From Paenibacillus sp. PL2-23 (GTDB taxonomy: Bacteria; Bacillota; Bacilli; Paenibacillales; Paenibacillaceae), in the NCBI RefSeq assembly GCF_040834005.1, contig NZ_CP162129.1, forward strand, positions 2,442,001 through 2,506,000: DNA of 64,000 bases, given 5' to 3'. Position numbers and translations under genes: made by a program. The notes beneath the pieces are model-generated. The model worked only from the letters and a program-made list of their open reading frames with translations. It was not told where the DNA came from and did no database searches. Below, one piece after another: positions 26,078-34,278 of the stretch (positions are counted from its first letter, which is position 1; every line of letters begins with the position of its first letter).

Positions 26078-27349
26078 ATGCCATTATCCAGATCGGAATC
26101 GCGTCAGAGAGAGAAGCGGGATCATCGCCGCCGCCGCGCTTTCCAGCTTTCTATGATCGTTGCAGGTTCTATCATTCTATTAACGGGAGTCGGCGTTGCG
26201 GTGAATCAGGCCGACGGCTTGCCAGACTGGCTGGGCGGCAATGGCGCGAGCGAGGAGCTTGCCGTCTCGTCGCCAAGCCCGACAAGGGATGCAGCAGGCG
26301 GCGTCGCGGCTAGCGCTTCGCCGGATGCCGGGACAGAGACGCCCGCTCCGGAGCCTGCCGAAGACGGAGCCGTTGAGCAGCCAAGCGATGGGGGCGGCGG
26401 CACGGACGAGCGTGTGGGCTTATCTTTTGTCGGGGACATGCTCCCAGGTGAATATATTGCGCCCATTATGGCGCAAAATGGCTACGATTTCCCTTATCAG
26501 AAGGCGCTTCTCTACTTGAGCGTGCCGGATCTAATGATCGGAAATCTGGAGCTGCCCATTACGACGCGGGGAACGCCGGTGGAGGGCACGCCTTATGTAT
26601 ACAAGGGCTCGCCGGAGGCGCTCTCCGCCATGCGAGACGCCGGCTTCGATATTATGAGCCTGGCTAACAATCATGCGCTGGACCAGGGCGTTGAAGGCAT
26701 GCGCGATACGATGAGGCATCTGACGGAAGCGGGCATTGGCTATATGGGTGTCGGGGAGAACGACAAGGAGGCCTTTGCCCCCTTGATTCGGGAGGTGAAG
26801 GGCATCAAGGTCGCCTTCATTGGCGTCAGCGGGGTCATTCCATTCGTGGAGATGAAGGCTGACAGCCATGTGCCCGGCATTGCCGAGACGTACGAGACAA
26901 CAAGAGCGACAGCGTCCATTCAGAGCGCGGAGGAGCAGGCGGATATCGTGGTGGTGATGGTGCATTGGGGGAAGGACGGGAAGGATACCCCGGAGAACTA
27001 TCAGCGAAATATGGCGCGCGCCTATATCGACGCTGGGGCGGATCTCGTCATCGGAAGCCATCCCCATGTGCTTCAAGGCTTCGAAATGTATAAAGGCAAA
27101 TGGATTGCATACAGTTTAGGGAACTTCGTTTACGCCTCCTATCCGAAAGGTCAGCTTGCGGAGACTGGAGTGCTGGACGCGTTATGCGGCAAAGACGGGG
27201 ATTGCGAGCTGAAATTCAACCCCATGCTCGTGATTCAGTCCCAGCCGACCCCGCTGGAGGGCGCTTCAGCAGAAGCGCTGCTGAGCCGGCTGTCATCGAT
27301 CTCTATTGGAGCTGAGGTTGGCAGCGACGGAGCAATAGTCGGGAAATAG
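26078..27349 (+). CDS. CapA-family metallophosphatase-fold protein
   Basis: A 423-residue protein with a basic cytoplasmic start, one membrane segment (FQLSMIVAGSIILLTGVGVA, about residues 22-41), a Pro/Ser/Glu-rich linker to about residue 110, and a PgsA/CapA domain. LSFVGDMLPG, MIGNLELP, SLANNHALDQG, VMVHWGKD and VIGSHPHVLQG carry the Asp, Glu, Asn-His and His residues of the calcineurin-like metal site. CapA proteins act in poly-gamma-glutamate capsule export, but no pgsB or pgsC genes are next to it, so the substrate is unknown. AAAGGAG lies 7 bp before the ATG at 26078; a longer frame from 26018 lacks a ribosome site. Confidence 0.85.
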   Translation: MPLSRSESRQREKRDHRRRRAFQLSMIVAGSIILLTGVGVAVNQADGLPDWLGGNGASEELAVSSPSPTRDAAGGVAASASPDAGTETPAPEPAEDGAVEQPSDGGGGTDERVGLSFVGDMLPGEYIAPIMAQNGYDFPYQKALLYLSVPDLMIGNLELPITTRGTPVEGTPYVYKGSPEALSAMRDAGFDIMSLANNHALDQGVEGMRDTMRHLTEAGIGYMGVGENDKEAFAPLIREVKGIKVAFIGVSGVIPFVEMKADSHVPGIAETYETTRATASIQSAEEQADIVVVMVHWGKDGKDTPENYQRNMARAYIDAGADLVIGSHPHVLQGFEMYKGKWIAYSLGNFVYASYPKGQLAETGVLDALCGKDGDCELKFNPMLVIQSQPTPLEGASAEALLSRLSSISIGAEVGSDGAIVGK

Positions 27350-27382
27350 GGACAGCAAGCGTGGAGAAAGGCAGGTTAAAGC

Positions 27383-28168
27383 ATGAGAAACCCGTGCGTC
27401 GCACACCGGGGGTGGTCAGGCCGCGCACCGGAAAATACGATGTCCGCGTTTCGAATGGCATGGGAGGCGGGGATTCCGTGGATCGAGCTGGATGTGCAGC
27501 TGAGCCGAGACGCGGTGCCTGTCGTCATCCACGATTATCAGTTGCGCCGGACGACGAACGGACGGGGCGATGTGCGGCATTGGAGCGCCGCAGAGCTTGC
27601 GTCATTGGATGCCGGGAGCTGGTTCTCGCCCGCCTTCAAGGGCGAATCGATTCCGACGCTAGACGAGGTGCTGAGGGAGGGCTCCGGACGTACTCAGTTC
27701 AATATCGAGCTGAAGACGGACGGCGTGCGGTATCCCTATATCGAGGAGAAGGCGCTCCAGAAGGTGATGGAGCATGGACTTCAGGAGGATGTGGTGTTCA
27801 CCTCCTTCCATATGGGCACGCTGCATCGCTTACGCAAGATGTCGGCATCGGTGCGGATCGGACTTATATTGGATGGGTGGAGAGGCACGCTGCTGCAGGA
27901 GCTGCGGGAGCTGCAAGCCGATTTTCTCTCCATTGGATACGGAAGGCTGAATCAAGAGCGAGTTCAGCTCTTGAAGGATGCCGGCATACAGACCATGGCA
28001 TGGACGGCAAATGACAAGCGAGCCCTGCGCAGAATCGCCGATCTGGACCCTGGGCTGCTGATCTGCACAGACTATCCGGAGCGCTGGGGCGAGATTATGG
28101 GTATGGACTTTGGCGTGTCGGATGCGGACCCGCGAGGGGGCAGACGCCCCTCTCGCTGGTTCCGATAG
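27383..28168 (+). CDS. Glycerophosphodiester phosphodiesterase
   Basis: A 261-residue TIM-barrel enzyme. CVAHRGWSGRAPENTMSAFR at the N-terminus holds the catalytic His and Arg; WIELDVQLSRDAVPVVIHDY has the metal-binding Glu and Asp and the second His; LRRTTNGRGDV and FNIELKTDG complete the GDPD pattern. No signal peptide is present, so it is probably cytoplasmic and splits glycerophosphodiesters into glycerol 3-phosphate and an alcohol. It follows the CapA-like gene by 33 bp. Overlapping open frames in this stretch are by-products of high GC. Confidence 0.92.
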   Translation: MRNPCVAHRGWSGRAPENTMSAFRMAWEAGIPWIELDVQLSRDAVPVVIHDYQLRRTTNGRGDVRHWSAAELASLDAGSWFSPAFKGESIPTLDEVLREGSGRTQFNIELKTDGVRYPYIEEKALQKVMEHGLQEDVVFTSFHMGTLHRLRKMSASVRIGLILDGWRGTLLQELRELQADFLSIGYGRLNQERVQLLKDAGIQTMAWTANDKRALRRIADLDPGLLICTDYPERWGEIMGMDFGVSDADPRGGRRPSRWFR

Positions 28169-28202
28169 CCGCTTCACCCATTGAAAGTGAGGAAATTCAG
28201 GA

Positions 28203-29072
28203 ATGGTTGGATACATCGATGAATGGTGGTGGAGGCTGCTCATCGGCCTCAGCTTCAGCGCTTTTGCCGCAGCTTCGGCCTATCGCTCCCGTTCCTTGTC
28301 AGGCTCCGGCGCCTTGTCGGCAGTGGCAATGGGGACGGGATTTCTGACGCTTGGGGAGCCGGTATGGTTCGGCGTGCTTGCGGCGTTCTTCCTCTCTTCG
28401 ACGTTCTGGTCGAAGTGGAAGCGACATACGCGGGCGAAGTCGGAGGCCGAGGCCAAATATCAGAAGACCGGCCGCCGCGACGCCGGTCAGGTATGGGCTA
28501 ACGGCGGCGCAGGCCTGCTGCTGTGCGCCGCCTATGCGCTATGGCCCCATGAGGGGTGGCTGTACGCGTATATCGGCGTCATGGCCGCCGTCAACGCAGA
28601 CACCTGGGCCACCGAGATCGGGGCCCTCAGCCGTACGGCGCCGCGATCCATCGTGAGCGGCAAGCCGGTCAGCCCCGGCACGAGCGGCGGCGTTACGCCG
28701 CTCGGCAGCGCAGCAGCGCTGGCAGGCGCCGCGTTCATCGGCGCCGTCGCAGCGCTGCTGCTGGCGCTGCCGCAGCCCGCTGGCGCTGCTGCGGGCGCGC
28801 TGGGCGGCGGAGCCGCAGCGGCGGCAGGCCTCATCGCCGCTGCGGCCGCCGCCGGCCTGGCCGGTGCCTTCGCCGACTCGCTGCTCGGCGCCACCGGCCA
28901 GGCCGTGTTTCGCTGCCAGGTATGCGGCAGCGAAACCGAGCGCGCCGAGCATTGCGGCAGCGCGGCGCGGCATGTGCGCGGCTTCGCCGCGCTGGACAAC
29001 GACAGGGTGAACCTCCTGTCGTCGCTGGCAGCGGGCCTGCTGGCATGGGCCATCGGCGGGCTGCTGCTCTGA
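28203..29072 (+). CDS. DUF92 family integral membrane protein
   Basis: A 289-residue protein with about six membrane segments. ADTWATEIGALSRTAPRSIV and VSPGTSGGVTPLGSAAALAG are the DUF92 (TIGR00297) signatures. The fifth segment is a long Ala/Gly-rich stretch (around 28740-28860) of very high GC. FADSLLGATGQAVFRCQVCG and a later Cys and His form a possible metal site. The family includes plant VTE6, a phytyl-phosphate kinase, which suggests a prenyl or lipid phosphate role, but activity here is unknown. Confidence 0.85.
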   Translation: MVGYIDEWWWRLLIGLSFSAFAAASAYRSRSLSGSGALSAVAMGTGFLTLGEPVWFGVLAAFFLSSTFWSKWKRHTRAKSEAEAKYQKTGRRDAGQVWANGGAGLLLCAAYALWPHEGWLYAYIGVMAAVNADTWATEIGALSRTAPRSIVSGKPVSPGTSGGVTPLGSAAALAGAAFIGAVAALLLALPQPAGAAAGALGGGAAAAAGLIAAAAAAGLAGAFADSLLGATGQAVFRCQVCGSETERAEHCGSAARHVRGFAALDNDRVNLLSSLAAGLLAWAIGGLLL

Positions 29073-29105
29073 CTGTCGGGCGGCCCCTTCGCCCGCCTCC
29101 CAACC

Positions 29106-29152
29106 CAAAACCGCCTTCCGGCCCATTTGCTGGCCAGAAGGCGGTTTTTTGG
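29106..29152. terminator. Bidirectional terminator
   Basis: AAAACCGCCTTC pairs with GAAGGCGGTTTT, with CTGGCCAG-type pairing inside, followed by T6. It separates the DUF92 gene from the convergent pepF gene. The 70 bp between it and the pepF stop codon hold nothing I can identify. Confidence 0.85.
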
Positions 29153-29220
29153 TTGACTACATCTCAATCCTGTCTATAGTCGCGGTCGTACATCACCGAG
29201 AGGCCTGGAGAGAGGTCTAC

Positions 29221-31023
29221 TTATTTAACAGATCCGCTTGTGAGCTCCTCCATCTGTGCAATCAGCTCCTCGAACACGCTCATGGCTTGCTCGATGGGCT
29301 CCGGCGTGGACATGTCGACGCCCGCCTTCTTCAGAATGTTGATGGAGAAGTCGCTGCCGCCGCTCTTCAGGAAGCCGAGGTAGCGCTCCACAGCCGGCGC
29401 GCCCTCCTCCAAAATTTGCTTGGAGAAGCTGGTCGCGGCGGAGAAGCCGGTCGCGTATTTGTACACATAGAAGCTGTTGTAGAAGTGAGGGATTCGCGCC
29501 CACTCCATCTCGATATCCTGGTCGACCACCATGCCGTCGCCGTAATACAGCTTGTTGAGGTCGTAATAAATTTTGCTGAGCTCCTGCGGCGTGAGGGACT
29601 CGCCGGCTTCCGCGCGCTCATGTATGATTTTTTCGAATTCCGCGAACATGGTCTGGCGGAATACCGTTGTGCGGAACTGGTCGGCGTAATAGGTGAGCAG
29701 GTACATTTTCTCCTTGTTATCCGTCGATTTGCCCAGCAAATAGTCCATCAGCAGCGCCTCGTTCAGCGTCGACGCTACCTCCGCAAGGAATATCGTGTAC
29801 TGCGCGTCCCGATAGTTCTGCGTGTTGTCGGAATAATACGAATGCAGCGCGTGGCCCATCTCGTGCGTCAGCGTAAACATGCTGTTCAGATTATCCTTGT
29901 GGTTCAGCAGCACGTAAGGATGTGTGCCGAACGCGCCCCAGCTGTAAGCGCCGCTGCGCTTGCCTTCGTTCTCGTATACGTCGATCCAGCCTTGATCATA
30001 GCCCTCCTGCAGCACCTTCAGGTAATCGTCGCCCAGCGGCTTCAGGCTTTCCTTGATCGTCCCCTTGGCTTCCTCGAAGCTGATCTCCATATCGAATTCA
30101 TCCACTAACGGTGCAAACAAATCATACATATGAAGCTCATCGACGCCCAGCAGGCGCTTGCGCAGCTCCATGTACCGGTGCATGAGCGGCAGATGCTTGT
30201 GTATGGTGTCGATCAGGTTCGTATAGACCTCCTTCGGAATGTTGTCGCCGTAGAGCGACATGCCGAGGACGGAGTCGTATTTGCGAGCCTTCGCGTAAAA
30301 TACATTTTTGCTGACGTTGGCGTTCAGCGTCGCCGCGAGCGTATTTTTCAGCTTGCCGTATGTATCGTACATCGCTTTGAACGCTTCTTGGCGAACGGTG
30401 CGGTTTTTGCTCTCCAGGAATTGAATGTAGCGTCCGTGCGACAGCTCAACCTCCTCGCCTTTTTCGTTCTTCACCTTCGGGAATTTGAGGTCTGCGTTGT
30501 TCAGCATGCCGAATATGGTGCTTGGCGCGGAGCTGACATTGCCTACCTGGGCAAGAAGCGCTTCTTCGTTTTTGGATAAAATATGCGCCTTCTCCCGCTT
30601 CATCTCCTGGAGCGTATGTCGGAACTTCGCCAGCGACTCGTTGTCGATCATGGCGTTCAGCTCATCATCGGTGAGGCTCAGCACCTCAGGCGTGATGAAA
30701 GACAGCGCTTCGCCGGATTCTACGCTCAGCTTCTTCGCTTTGTCGGACAGCGCTTGGTAGCCAGGCTCTGACGTATCCTCATGATGGCGCATATTGGAGT
30801 AGACATACAGCCGCTCCACATGCAGCGACAGCTCATCCTCCAGCTCGAAGCAGGCTTTAAGCTGAGCGGGGTCATGAAGCTTGCCTTGGAAATCGGCAAA
30901 TTTGATGATCAATTGCTTGGCTTCGGTATATTCCTTGTCCCAAGCGGCTTGATTCGGGAATAAATCCTCCAGCTTCCAGCGGTGCTCGGCCGCCGTCTCG
31001 GAGCGTTTCGGTAGGGTGCTCAT
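29221..31023 (-). CDS. pepF: Oligoendopeptidase F
   Basis: A 600-residue M3B zinc metallopeptidase. FTLTHEMGHALHSYYSD (near residue 390) has the HEXXH zinc motif, and EVASTLNEALLMDYLL downstream carries the third ligand Glu. The N-terminal half is the helical part (RWKLEDLFPNQAAWDKEYTE). It cleaves short cytoplasmic peptides of roughly 7-17 residues. The ATG at 31023 is chosen because AAGGAGG lies about 10 bp ahead; the frame runs open to 31170, which would add a spurious signal-like stretch. It converges with the DUF92 gene. Confidence 0.93.
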   Translation of the reverse strand: MSTLPKRSETAAEHRWKLEDLFPNQAAWDKEYTEAKQLIIKFADFQGKLHDPAQLKACFELEDELSLHVERLYVYSNMRHHEDTSEPGYQALSDKAKKLSVESGEALSFITPEVLSLTDDELNAMIDNESLAKFRHTLQEMKREKAHILSKNEEALLAQVGNVSSAPSTIFGMLNNADLKFPKVKNEKGEEVELSHGRYIQFLESKNRTVRQEAFKAMYDTYGKLKNTLAATLNANVSKNVFYAKARKYDSVLGMSLYGDNIPKEVYTNLIDTIHKHLPLMHRYMELRKRLLGVDELHMYDLFAPLVDEFDMEISFEEAKGTIKESLKPLGDDYLKVLQEGYDQGWIDVYENEGKRSGAYSWGAFGTHPYVLLNHKDNLNSMFTLTHEMGHALHSYYSDNTQNYRDAQYTIFLAEVASTLNEALLMDYLLGKSTDNKEKMYLLTYYADQFRTTVFRQTMFAEFEKIIHERAEAGESLTPQELSKIYYDLNKLYYGDGMVVDQDIEMEWARIPHFYNSFYVYKYATGFSAATSFSKQILEEGAPAVERYLGFLKSGGSDFSINILKKAGVDMSTPEPIEQAMSVFEELIAQMEELTSGSVK

Positions 31024-31242
31024 CTTCGTATTCCTCCTTGTATGAGAAGAGATGGATTGCTTGGTTTCGTGTGCTTGCGCTTGTGCTTGATCGCGGCTGC
31101 GGATGGGATGTTGATCGGACGTGATGCCTTGCGACAGCGATACCGCGAGCAGCAGGGGCAGCCATTTCATGGTCCTTCACCTCTTAGGTCACAGTTTGTG
31201 TCTACTATGACCCGTTGGGGCGAATTTTATCCAGCAATTGGA

Positions 31243-31434
31243 TTAAGCTTTCTCTGCTCCCATTGTAAACAAGGCGTATACAATAAGGAAAAACGCAAAG
31301 GCAATCATGGCAATCGAAAATAAGGCAAGCCCTCTGCGCATTTTCTGCGGTATGGCATCGCGCTTCATGATGACGACGGCGCCCAAGCAAAACGCCGCAA
31401 TAATAAAAATGATGGAAGAAGTCATCGGATCCAT
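31243..31434 (-). CDS. Small two-helix membrane protein, hypothetical
   Basis: A 63-residue protein with two hydrophobic segments: SSIIFIIAAFCLGAVVIM (residues 6-23) and ALFSIAMIAFAFFLIVYALF (37-56), joined by a basic turn MKRDAIPQKMRRG. The pattern suggests a small inner-membrane hairpin. GGAGG is 13 bp ahead of the ATG, a wide but usable spacing. It lies upstream of pepF in the same direction. I do not recognise the family. Confidence 0.65.
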   Translation of the reverse strand: MDPMTSSIIFIIAAFCLGAVVIMKRDAIPQKMRRGLALFSIAMIAFAFFLIVYALFTMGAEKA

Positions 31435-31523
31435 GCTGTCTCATCAGCCTCCTATCGTTAACTATGCGTAAAGCCGTCTCACTATGTTCGGTTATGGCAA
31501 GGTCTTTCCCTCTTTTCCATGCT

Positions 31524-31757
31524 CTAAACCTCGCGAAGCGCGTCCATAATGGATTGCCGCTCTTCCTCGCGTCCTACATAATCCTCTGGGCGAAAGCGGT
31601 TCTCGGCCCAATGCATGAGCTGCGGACGGCTGACGAACGTATGGCATTCCTCGCCCCATTGATCGCTGATTTCGCGGACGATCAGCGTTTTGCCCTGCAC
31701 CTCGACGGTCAGCATATTGTATTTGTCAGTCTTATAAATTTGATGTTTTTTGAACAT
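31524..31757 (-). CDS. Small hypothetical protein
   Basis: A 77-residue soluble protein starting MFKKHQIYKTDKYNMLTVEV. It is mostly charged, with MHWAENRFRPEDYVGREEER near the C-terminus. AAGGTGG lies 9 bp before the ATG at 31757; a GTG at 31769 is in frame but overlaps that site. I see no recognisable motif. Probably a real small gene because it has a good ribosome site and fills a divergent gap with the methyltransferase. Confidence 0.6.
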   Translation of the reverse strand: MFKKHQIYKTDKYNMLTVEVQGKTLIVREISDQWGEECHTFVSRPQLMHWAENRFRPEDYVGREEERQSIMDALREV

Positions 31758-31895
31758 GGTAAATTCCACCTTTTTTATAGCGAATTATGGTATAGTAATC
31801 ATCATAGCTATTCTGGGTCCGGTAATCAATACAAACGGGGCAGGATGGCCGAAATGAGAAGAGTTGAGATGAGCTGAGCTGAGGAGAGTGCGTGT

Positions 31896-32594
31896 ATGAC
31901 ACTAAAGCATTATGAGCAGGCAGGAGTGGCGATGACTTGCAGAGGCTTCGGGGAATATGAGGCGATGTTCGGCCTGACTGCTGCTGAGCTGGCTGCCGGG
32001 GCTATTCTGGATGTGGCGGCTGGGGGATCTTCGTTTGTGGCGGAAGCGCGGGCGAGAGGGTTTGAGGCCTATGCGGTTGACCCCCGATACGGAGAAGCGG
32101 CGAGTCGCTGGGCCCAGGAAGCCAAAGCGGAGATTGAGACATCCACAGAGAAGCTGGCCGCGTTGAAGGAGAGCTTCGACTGGAGCTACTACGGCTCAAT
32201 TGAGCAGCATCGCAAGGGGAGGTTAGCTTCCTTGGCGCAATTTGCCGCTCATGCGGAGACTTCGGATGTCTATAGATATGGCGCGTTGCCGGAGCTGCCA
32301 TTTCGTGATGACACCTTTGAGCTCATATTGTGCAGCCACTTTTTGTTCCTGTACGCGGAGGCGTTCGGGGAGTCCTTCCATGAGGCTTCGGTGAGGGAGC
32401 TTATGCGTGTATGCAAGCCGGGCGGGGTTATCAAAATTTATCCGTTGCTGAGCTTGAAGTGGGAGCCCTATGCAGGCCTGCAGGAGCTGATGGATCTGGT
32501 CAGAGCGGAGGGAGGCCAGCCATACCTTCGAGCATCCGGATTGCCGTTTATTCCCGGCTCGACCCATAGGCTGGATATCGTAGCGGGCTCCTAA
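31896..32594 (+). CDS. Class I SAM-dependent methyltransferase
   Basis: A 232-residue protein. [20 protein letters not shown] (about residues 37-56) is motif I, YAVDPRYG the acidic loop, [20 protein letters not shown] motif IV/V, and [20 protein letters not shown] the post-motif helix-strand. The substrate is not evident. It stands alone, divergent from the small protein at 31524 and upstream of the cold-shock gene. GGAGAG lies ahead of the ATG. Confidence 0.82.
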   Translation: MTLKHYEQAGVAMTCRGFGEYEAMFGLTAAELAAGAILDVAAGGSSFVAEARARGFEAYAVDPRYGEAASRWAQEAKAEIETSTEKLAALKESFDWSYYGSIEQHRKGRLASLAQFAAHAETSDVYRYGALPELPFRDDTFELILCSHFLFLYAEAFGESFHEASVRELMRVCKPGGVIKIYPLLSLKWEPYAGLQELMDLVRAEGGQPYLRASGLPFIPGSTHRLDIVAGS

Positions 32595-32616
32595 ATTCTG
32601 TGCGAATTCACTGGAA

Positions 32617-32645
32617 TTGCATTTTGGGATGTGGATCGGTATAAT
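32617..32645 (+). promoter_or_regulatory. Promoter of the cold-shock gene
   Basis: TTGCAT (32617-32622) and TATAAT (32640-32645) are separated by exactly 17 bp. The predicted leader is short, about 43 nt, unlike the long thermosensor leader of Escherichia coli cspA. Confidence 0.75.
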
Positions 32646-32694
32646 GATCTCACGTTGTCCCAAGACAGCGGAACATTCTAGGAGGTCATGCACG

Positions 32695-32892
32695 TTGAAA
32701 GGTACAGTGAAATGGTTTAACGCAGAGAAGGGCTACGGATTTATTCAAGTGGAGGACGGAGAAGATGTTTTTGTCCACTACTCTGCTATTCAAGGCGACG
32801 GCTTTAAGTCACTGGAGGAAGGCCAGGCGGTTGAGTTCGATATTACCGAAGGCAATCGCGGCGCACAAGCGGCCAACGTCCATAAACTATAG
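32695..32892 (+). CDS. Cold-shock protein (Csp family), TTG start
   Basis: A 65-residue OB-fold RNA chaperone. [19 protein letters not shown] has RNP-1 (KGYGFI), and [10 protein letters not shown] has RNP-2 (VFVHY). It binds single-stranded RNA and DNA and melts mRNA structure at low temperature or in fast growth. AGGAGG at 32680-32685 sits 9 bp before a TTG at 32695, the only start giving the normal length; an ATG far upstream would add 26 unrelated residues and overlap the promoter. Confidence 0.93.
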   Translation: MKGTVKWFNAEKGYGFIQVEDGEDVFVHYSAIQGDGFKSLEEGQAVEFDITEGNRGAQAANVHKL

Positions 32893-32928
32893 GTTGAACG
32901 TTAGTTGACCTTAACGCTACACAAGATC

Positions 32929-32962
32929 GGAGGCTCCCTTCTGGGGAGCCTTTGCTGTTTTC
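32929..32962 (+). terminator. Terminator of the cold-shock gene
   Basis: AGGCTCCC and GGGGAGCCT pair around TTCT, followed by TTGCTGTTTT. Confidence 0.75.
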
Positions 32963-33052
32963 CGAAGGGTGTGAAAGCGCTATTCATTTTTTTGTTTTGA
33001 GATAATCGAATATATGCTAACATGATCCTATAACCCATACTGCGCAAAGCAT

Positions 33053-33089
33053 GCGCTGTTCGTCTTCCATCGACGGACAGCGCTTTTTT
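33053..33089 (+). terminator. Orphan terminator or attenuator ahead of the nuclease-like gene
   Basis: GCGCTGTTCGTC pairs with GACGGACAGCGC over 12 bp with one G-U, loop of 7, followed by T6. It lies 160 bp after the cold-shock stop codon and beyond that gene's own terminator, and 41 bp before the next start codon. No ORF ends at it. It must either end a short untranslated RNA begun near 33000-33020 or act as a leader attenuator for the gene at 33130. Confidence 0.75.
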
Positions 33090-33129
33090 GTGTTTATGGG
33101 CTTAAGGATTCAACTGGAGGAGGATGGCG

Positions 33130-33798
33130 ATGGTTGTTGATGCCGTATGGGAAAGAGAGTTCAATTTATTTTTGGAGCAGCAGAAGAGGGCGGCAAACGC
33201 AAGACGCTTGGAAATGCTGGAGAAGGATTTGCTAGGCACCAAAAAGCTGTTGAAAGAAGTCATTTGGCCCGTGTTTTGCAGCTTTGATGGCTTTGAGCTG
33301 GAGTATGAGCTGAAGGGAGTAAACGGCGTCAGTATTTTTCTTGATGTATTTTATACGCCGCTGAGATTGGCCTTTGAATGTGAAGGGTTCAGCGCTCACG
33401 CTGAGACCATTACTAGGCGCCGCTTTGACTTTGAGAAGTATCGCGTTCGATTGATGCTGCTTCAAGGCATATGTTATGTGCCTTTCAGTTGGGATGAGCT
33501 GGATGATAAAAACCATTTGAATGTGAGCTACCTGCGAGAGCTAATTGGCAAGTGGACCAGTGGTAAAGAAAATGAATTGTCGATATACGAAAGGGAGGTC
33601 ATACGTGCGTATGGGGGTGTTGAATATGTCTTTAATGCTGCGAATGTATGTGACCTTATTGGCAAGAAAAAATCCTTTAGTCAAAAAGTAATCAAATCTC
33701 TCCATGAAAAAGGACTCATAAAGCCTCATCGTCCGGGCTTAAAACGACATCATGATTTTTTGGTGGAAGCGGGCGCACTGCAATCGTTAAGGACCTGA
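33130..33798 (+). CDS. Putative PD-(D/E)XK-type nuclease with C-terminal winged-helix-like region
   Basis: A 222-residue protein. The middle part, FLDVFYTPLRLAFECEGFSA, then a basic helix, then RLMLLQGICYVPFSWDEL, follows the strand-strand-helix-strand order of Vsr/DUF559 endonuclease folds: Asp (about residue 72), Glu-Cys-Glu (83-85), His-containing loop, helix, and a final beta-strand before WDEL. The C-terminus (VCDLIGKKKSFSQKVIKSLH) looks like a winged helix. Base composition is richer in A/T than in neighbours. GGAGGAGG ends right before an ATG at 33124, so the in-frame ATG at 33130 with 6 bp spacing is preferred. Alternative: a non-catalytic regulator. The nuclease assignment is my inference from pattern. 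Confidence 0.5.
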   Translation: MVVDAVWEREFNLFLEQQKRAANARRLEMLEKDLLGTKKLLKEVIWPVFCSFDGFELEYELKGVNGVSIFLDVFYTPLRLAFECEGFSAHAETITRRRFDFEKYRVRLMLLQGICYVPFSWDELDDKNHLNVSYLRELIGKWTSGKENELSIYEREVIRAYGGVEYVFNAANVCDLIGKKKSFSQKVIKSLHEKGLIKPHRPGLKRHHDFLVEAGALQSLRT

Positions 33799-33812
33799 TC
33801 TGGATGGAAGCA

Positions 33813-34270
33813 GATGCGAGCAAATAGACGTGCCAGAAACGTCTAAATGTGCCGGGAGAGGCGGATGCGTGCAAATAGACGTGCCAGAAACGTCTAATGT
33901 GCCCGGAGAGGCGGATGCGAGCAAATAGACGTGCCAGAAACGTCTAAATGTGCCGGGAGGGGCGGATGCGAGCAAATAGACGTGCCAGAAACGTCTAAAT
34001 GTGCCGGGAGGGGCGGATGCGAGCAAATAGACGTGCCAGAAACGTCTAAATGTGCTGGGAGGCCCCGATGCGAGCAAATAGACGTGCCAGAAACGTCTAA
34101 ATGTGCCCGGAGGGGCCGATGCAGGCAAATAGCCGTGCCAGAAACGTCTAAATGTGCCGGGAGGCGTCGATGCAGGCAAATAGACGTGCCAGAAACGTCT
34201 AAATGTGCTGGGAGGCCCCGATGCGAGCAAATAGACGTGCCAGAAACGTCTAAATGTGCCGGGAGAGGCG
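33813..34270. repeat. Array 2: nine tandem 51-bp units with an inverted repeat
   Basis: Units start at 33813, 33864, 33914, 33965, 34016, 34067, 34118, 34169 and 34220; all are 51 bp except the second (50 bp). Each has GCAAATAGACGTGCCAGAAA, continuing into CGTCTAAATGTGC, then a variable GC-rich joint (GGGAGAGGCG, GGGAGGCCCC and similar). TAGACGT and ACGTCTA form a 7-bp inverted repeat around GCCAGAA. Unit 7 has AGCCGT instead of AGACGT. The array fills the gap between two convergent genes, starting 14 bp after one stop codon and ending 8 bp before the other. No T-runs are present. Open frames through it on both strands follow from the 17-codon period. Confidence 0.95.
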
Positions 34271-34278
34271 GATCCCCC

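Noticed and set aside
33813..34270. Integron attC sites
   Set aside because: No integrase gene and no cassette ORFs; units are strictly tandem and far too uniform.
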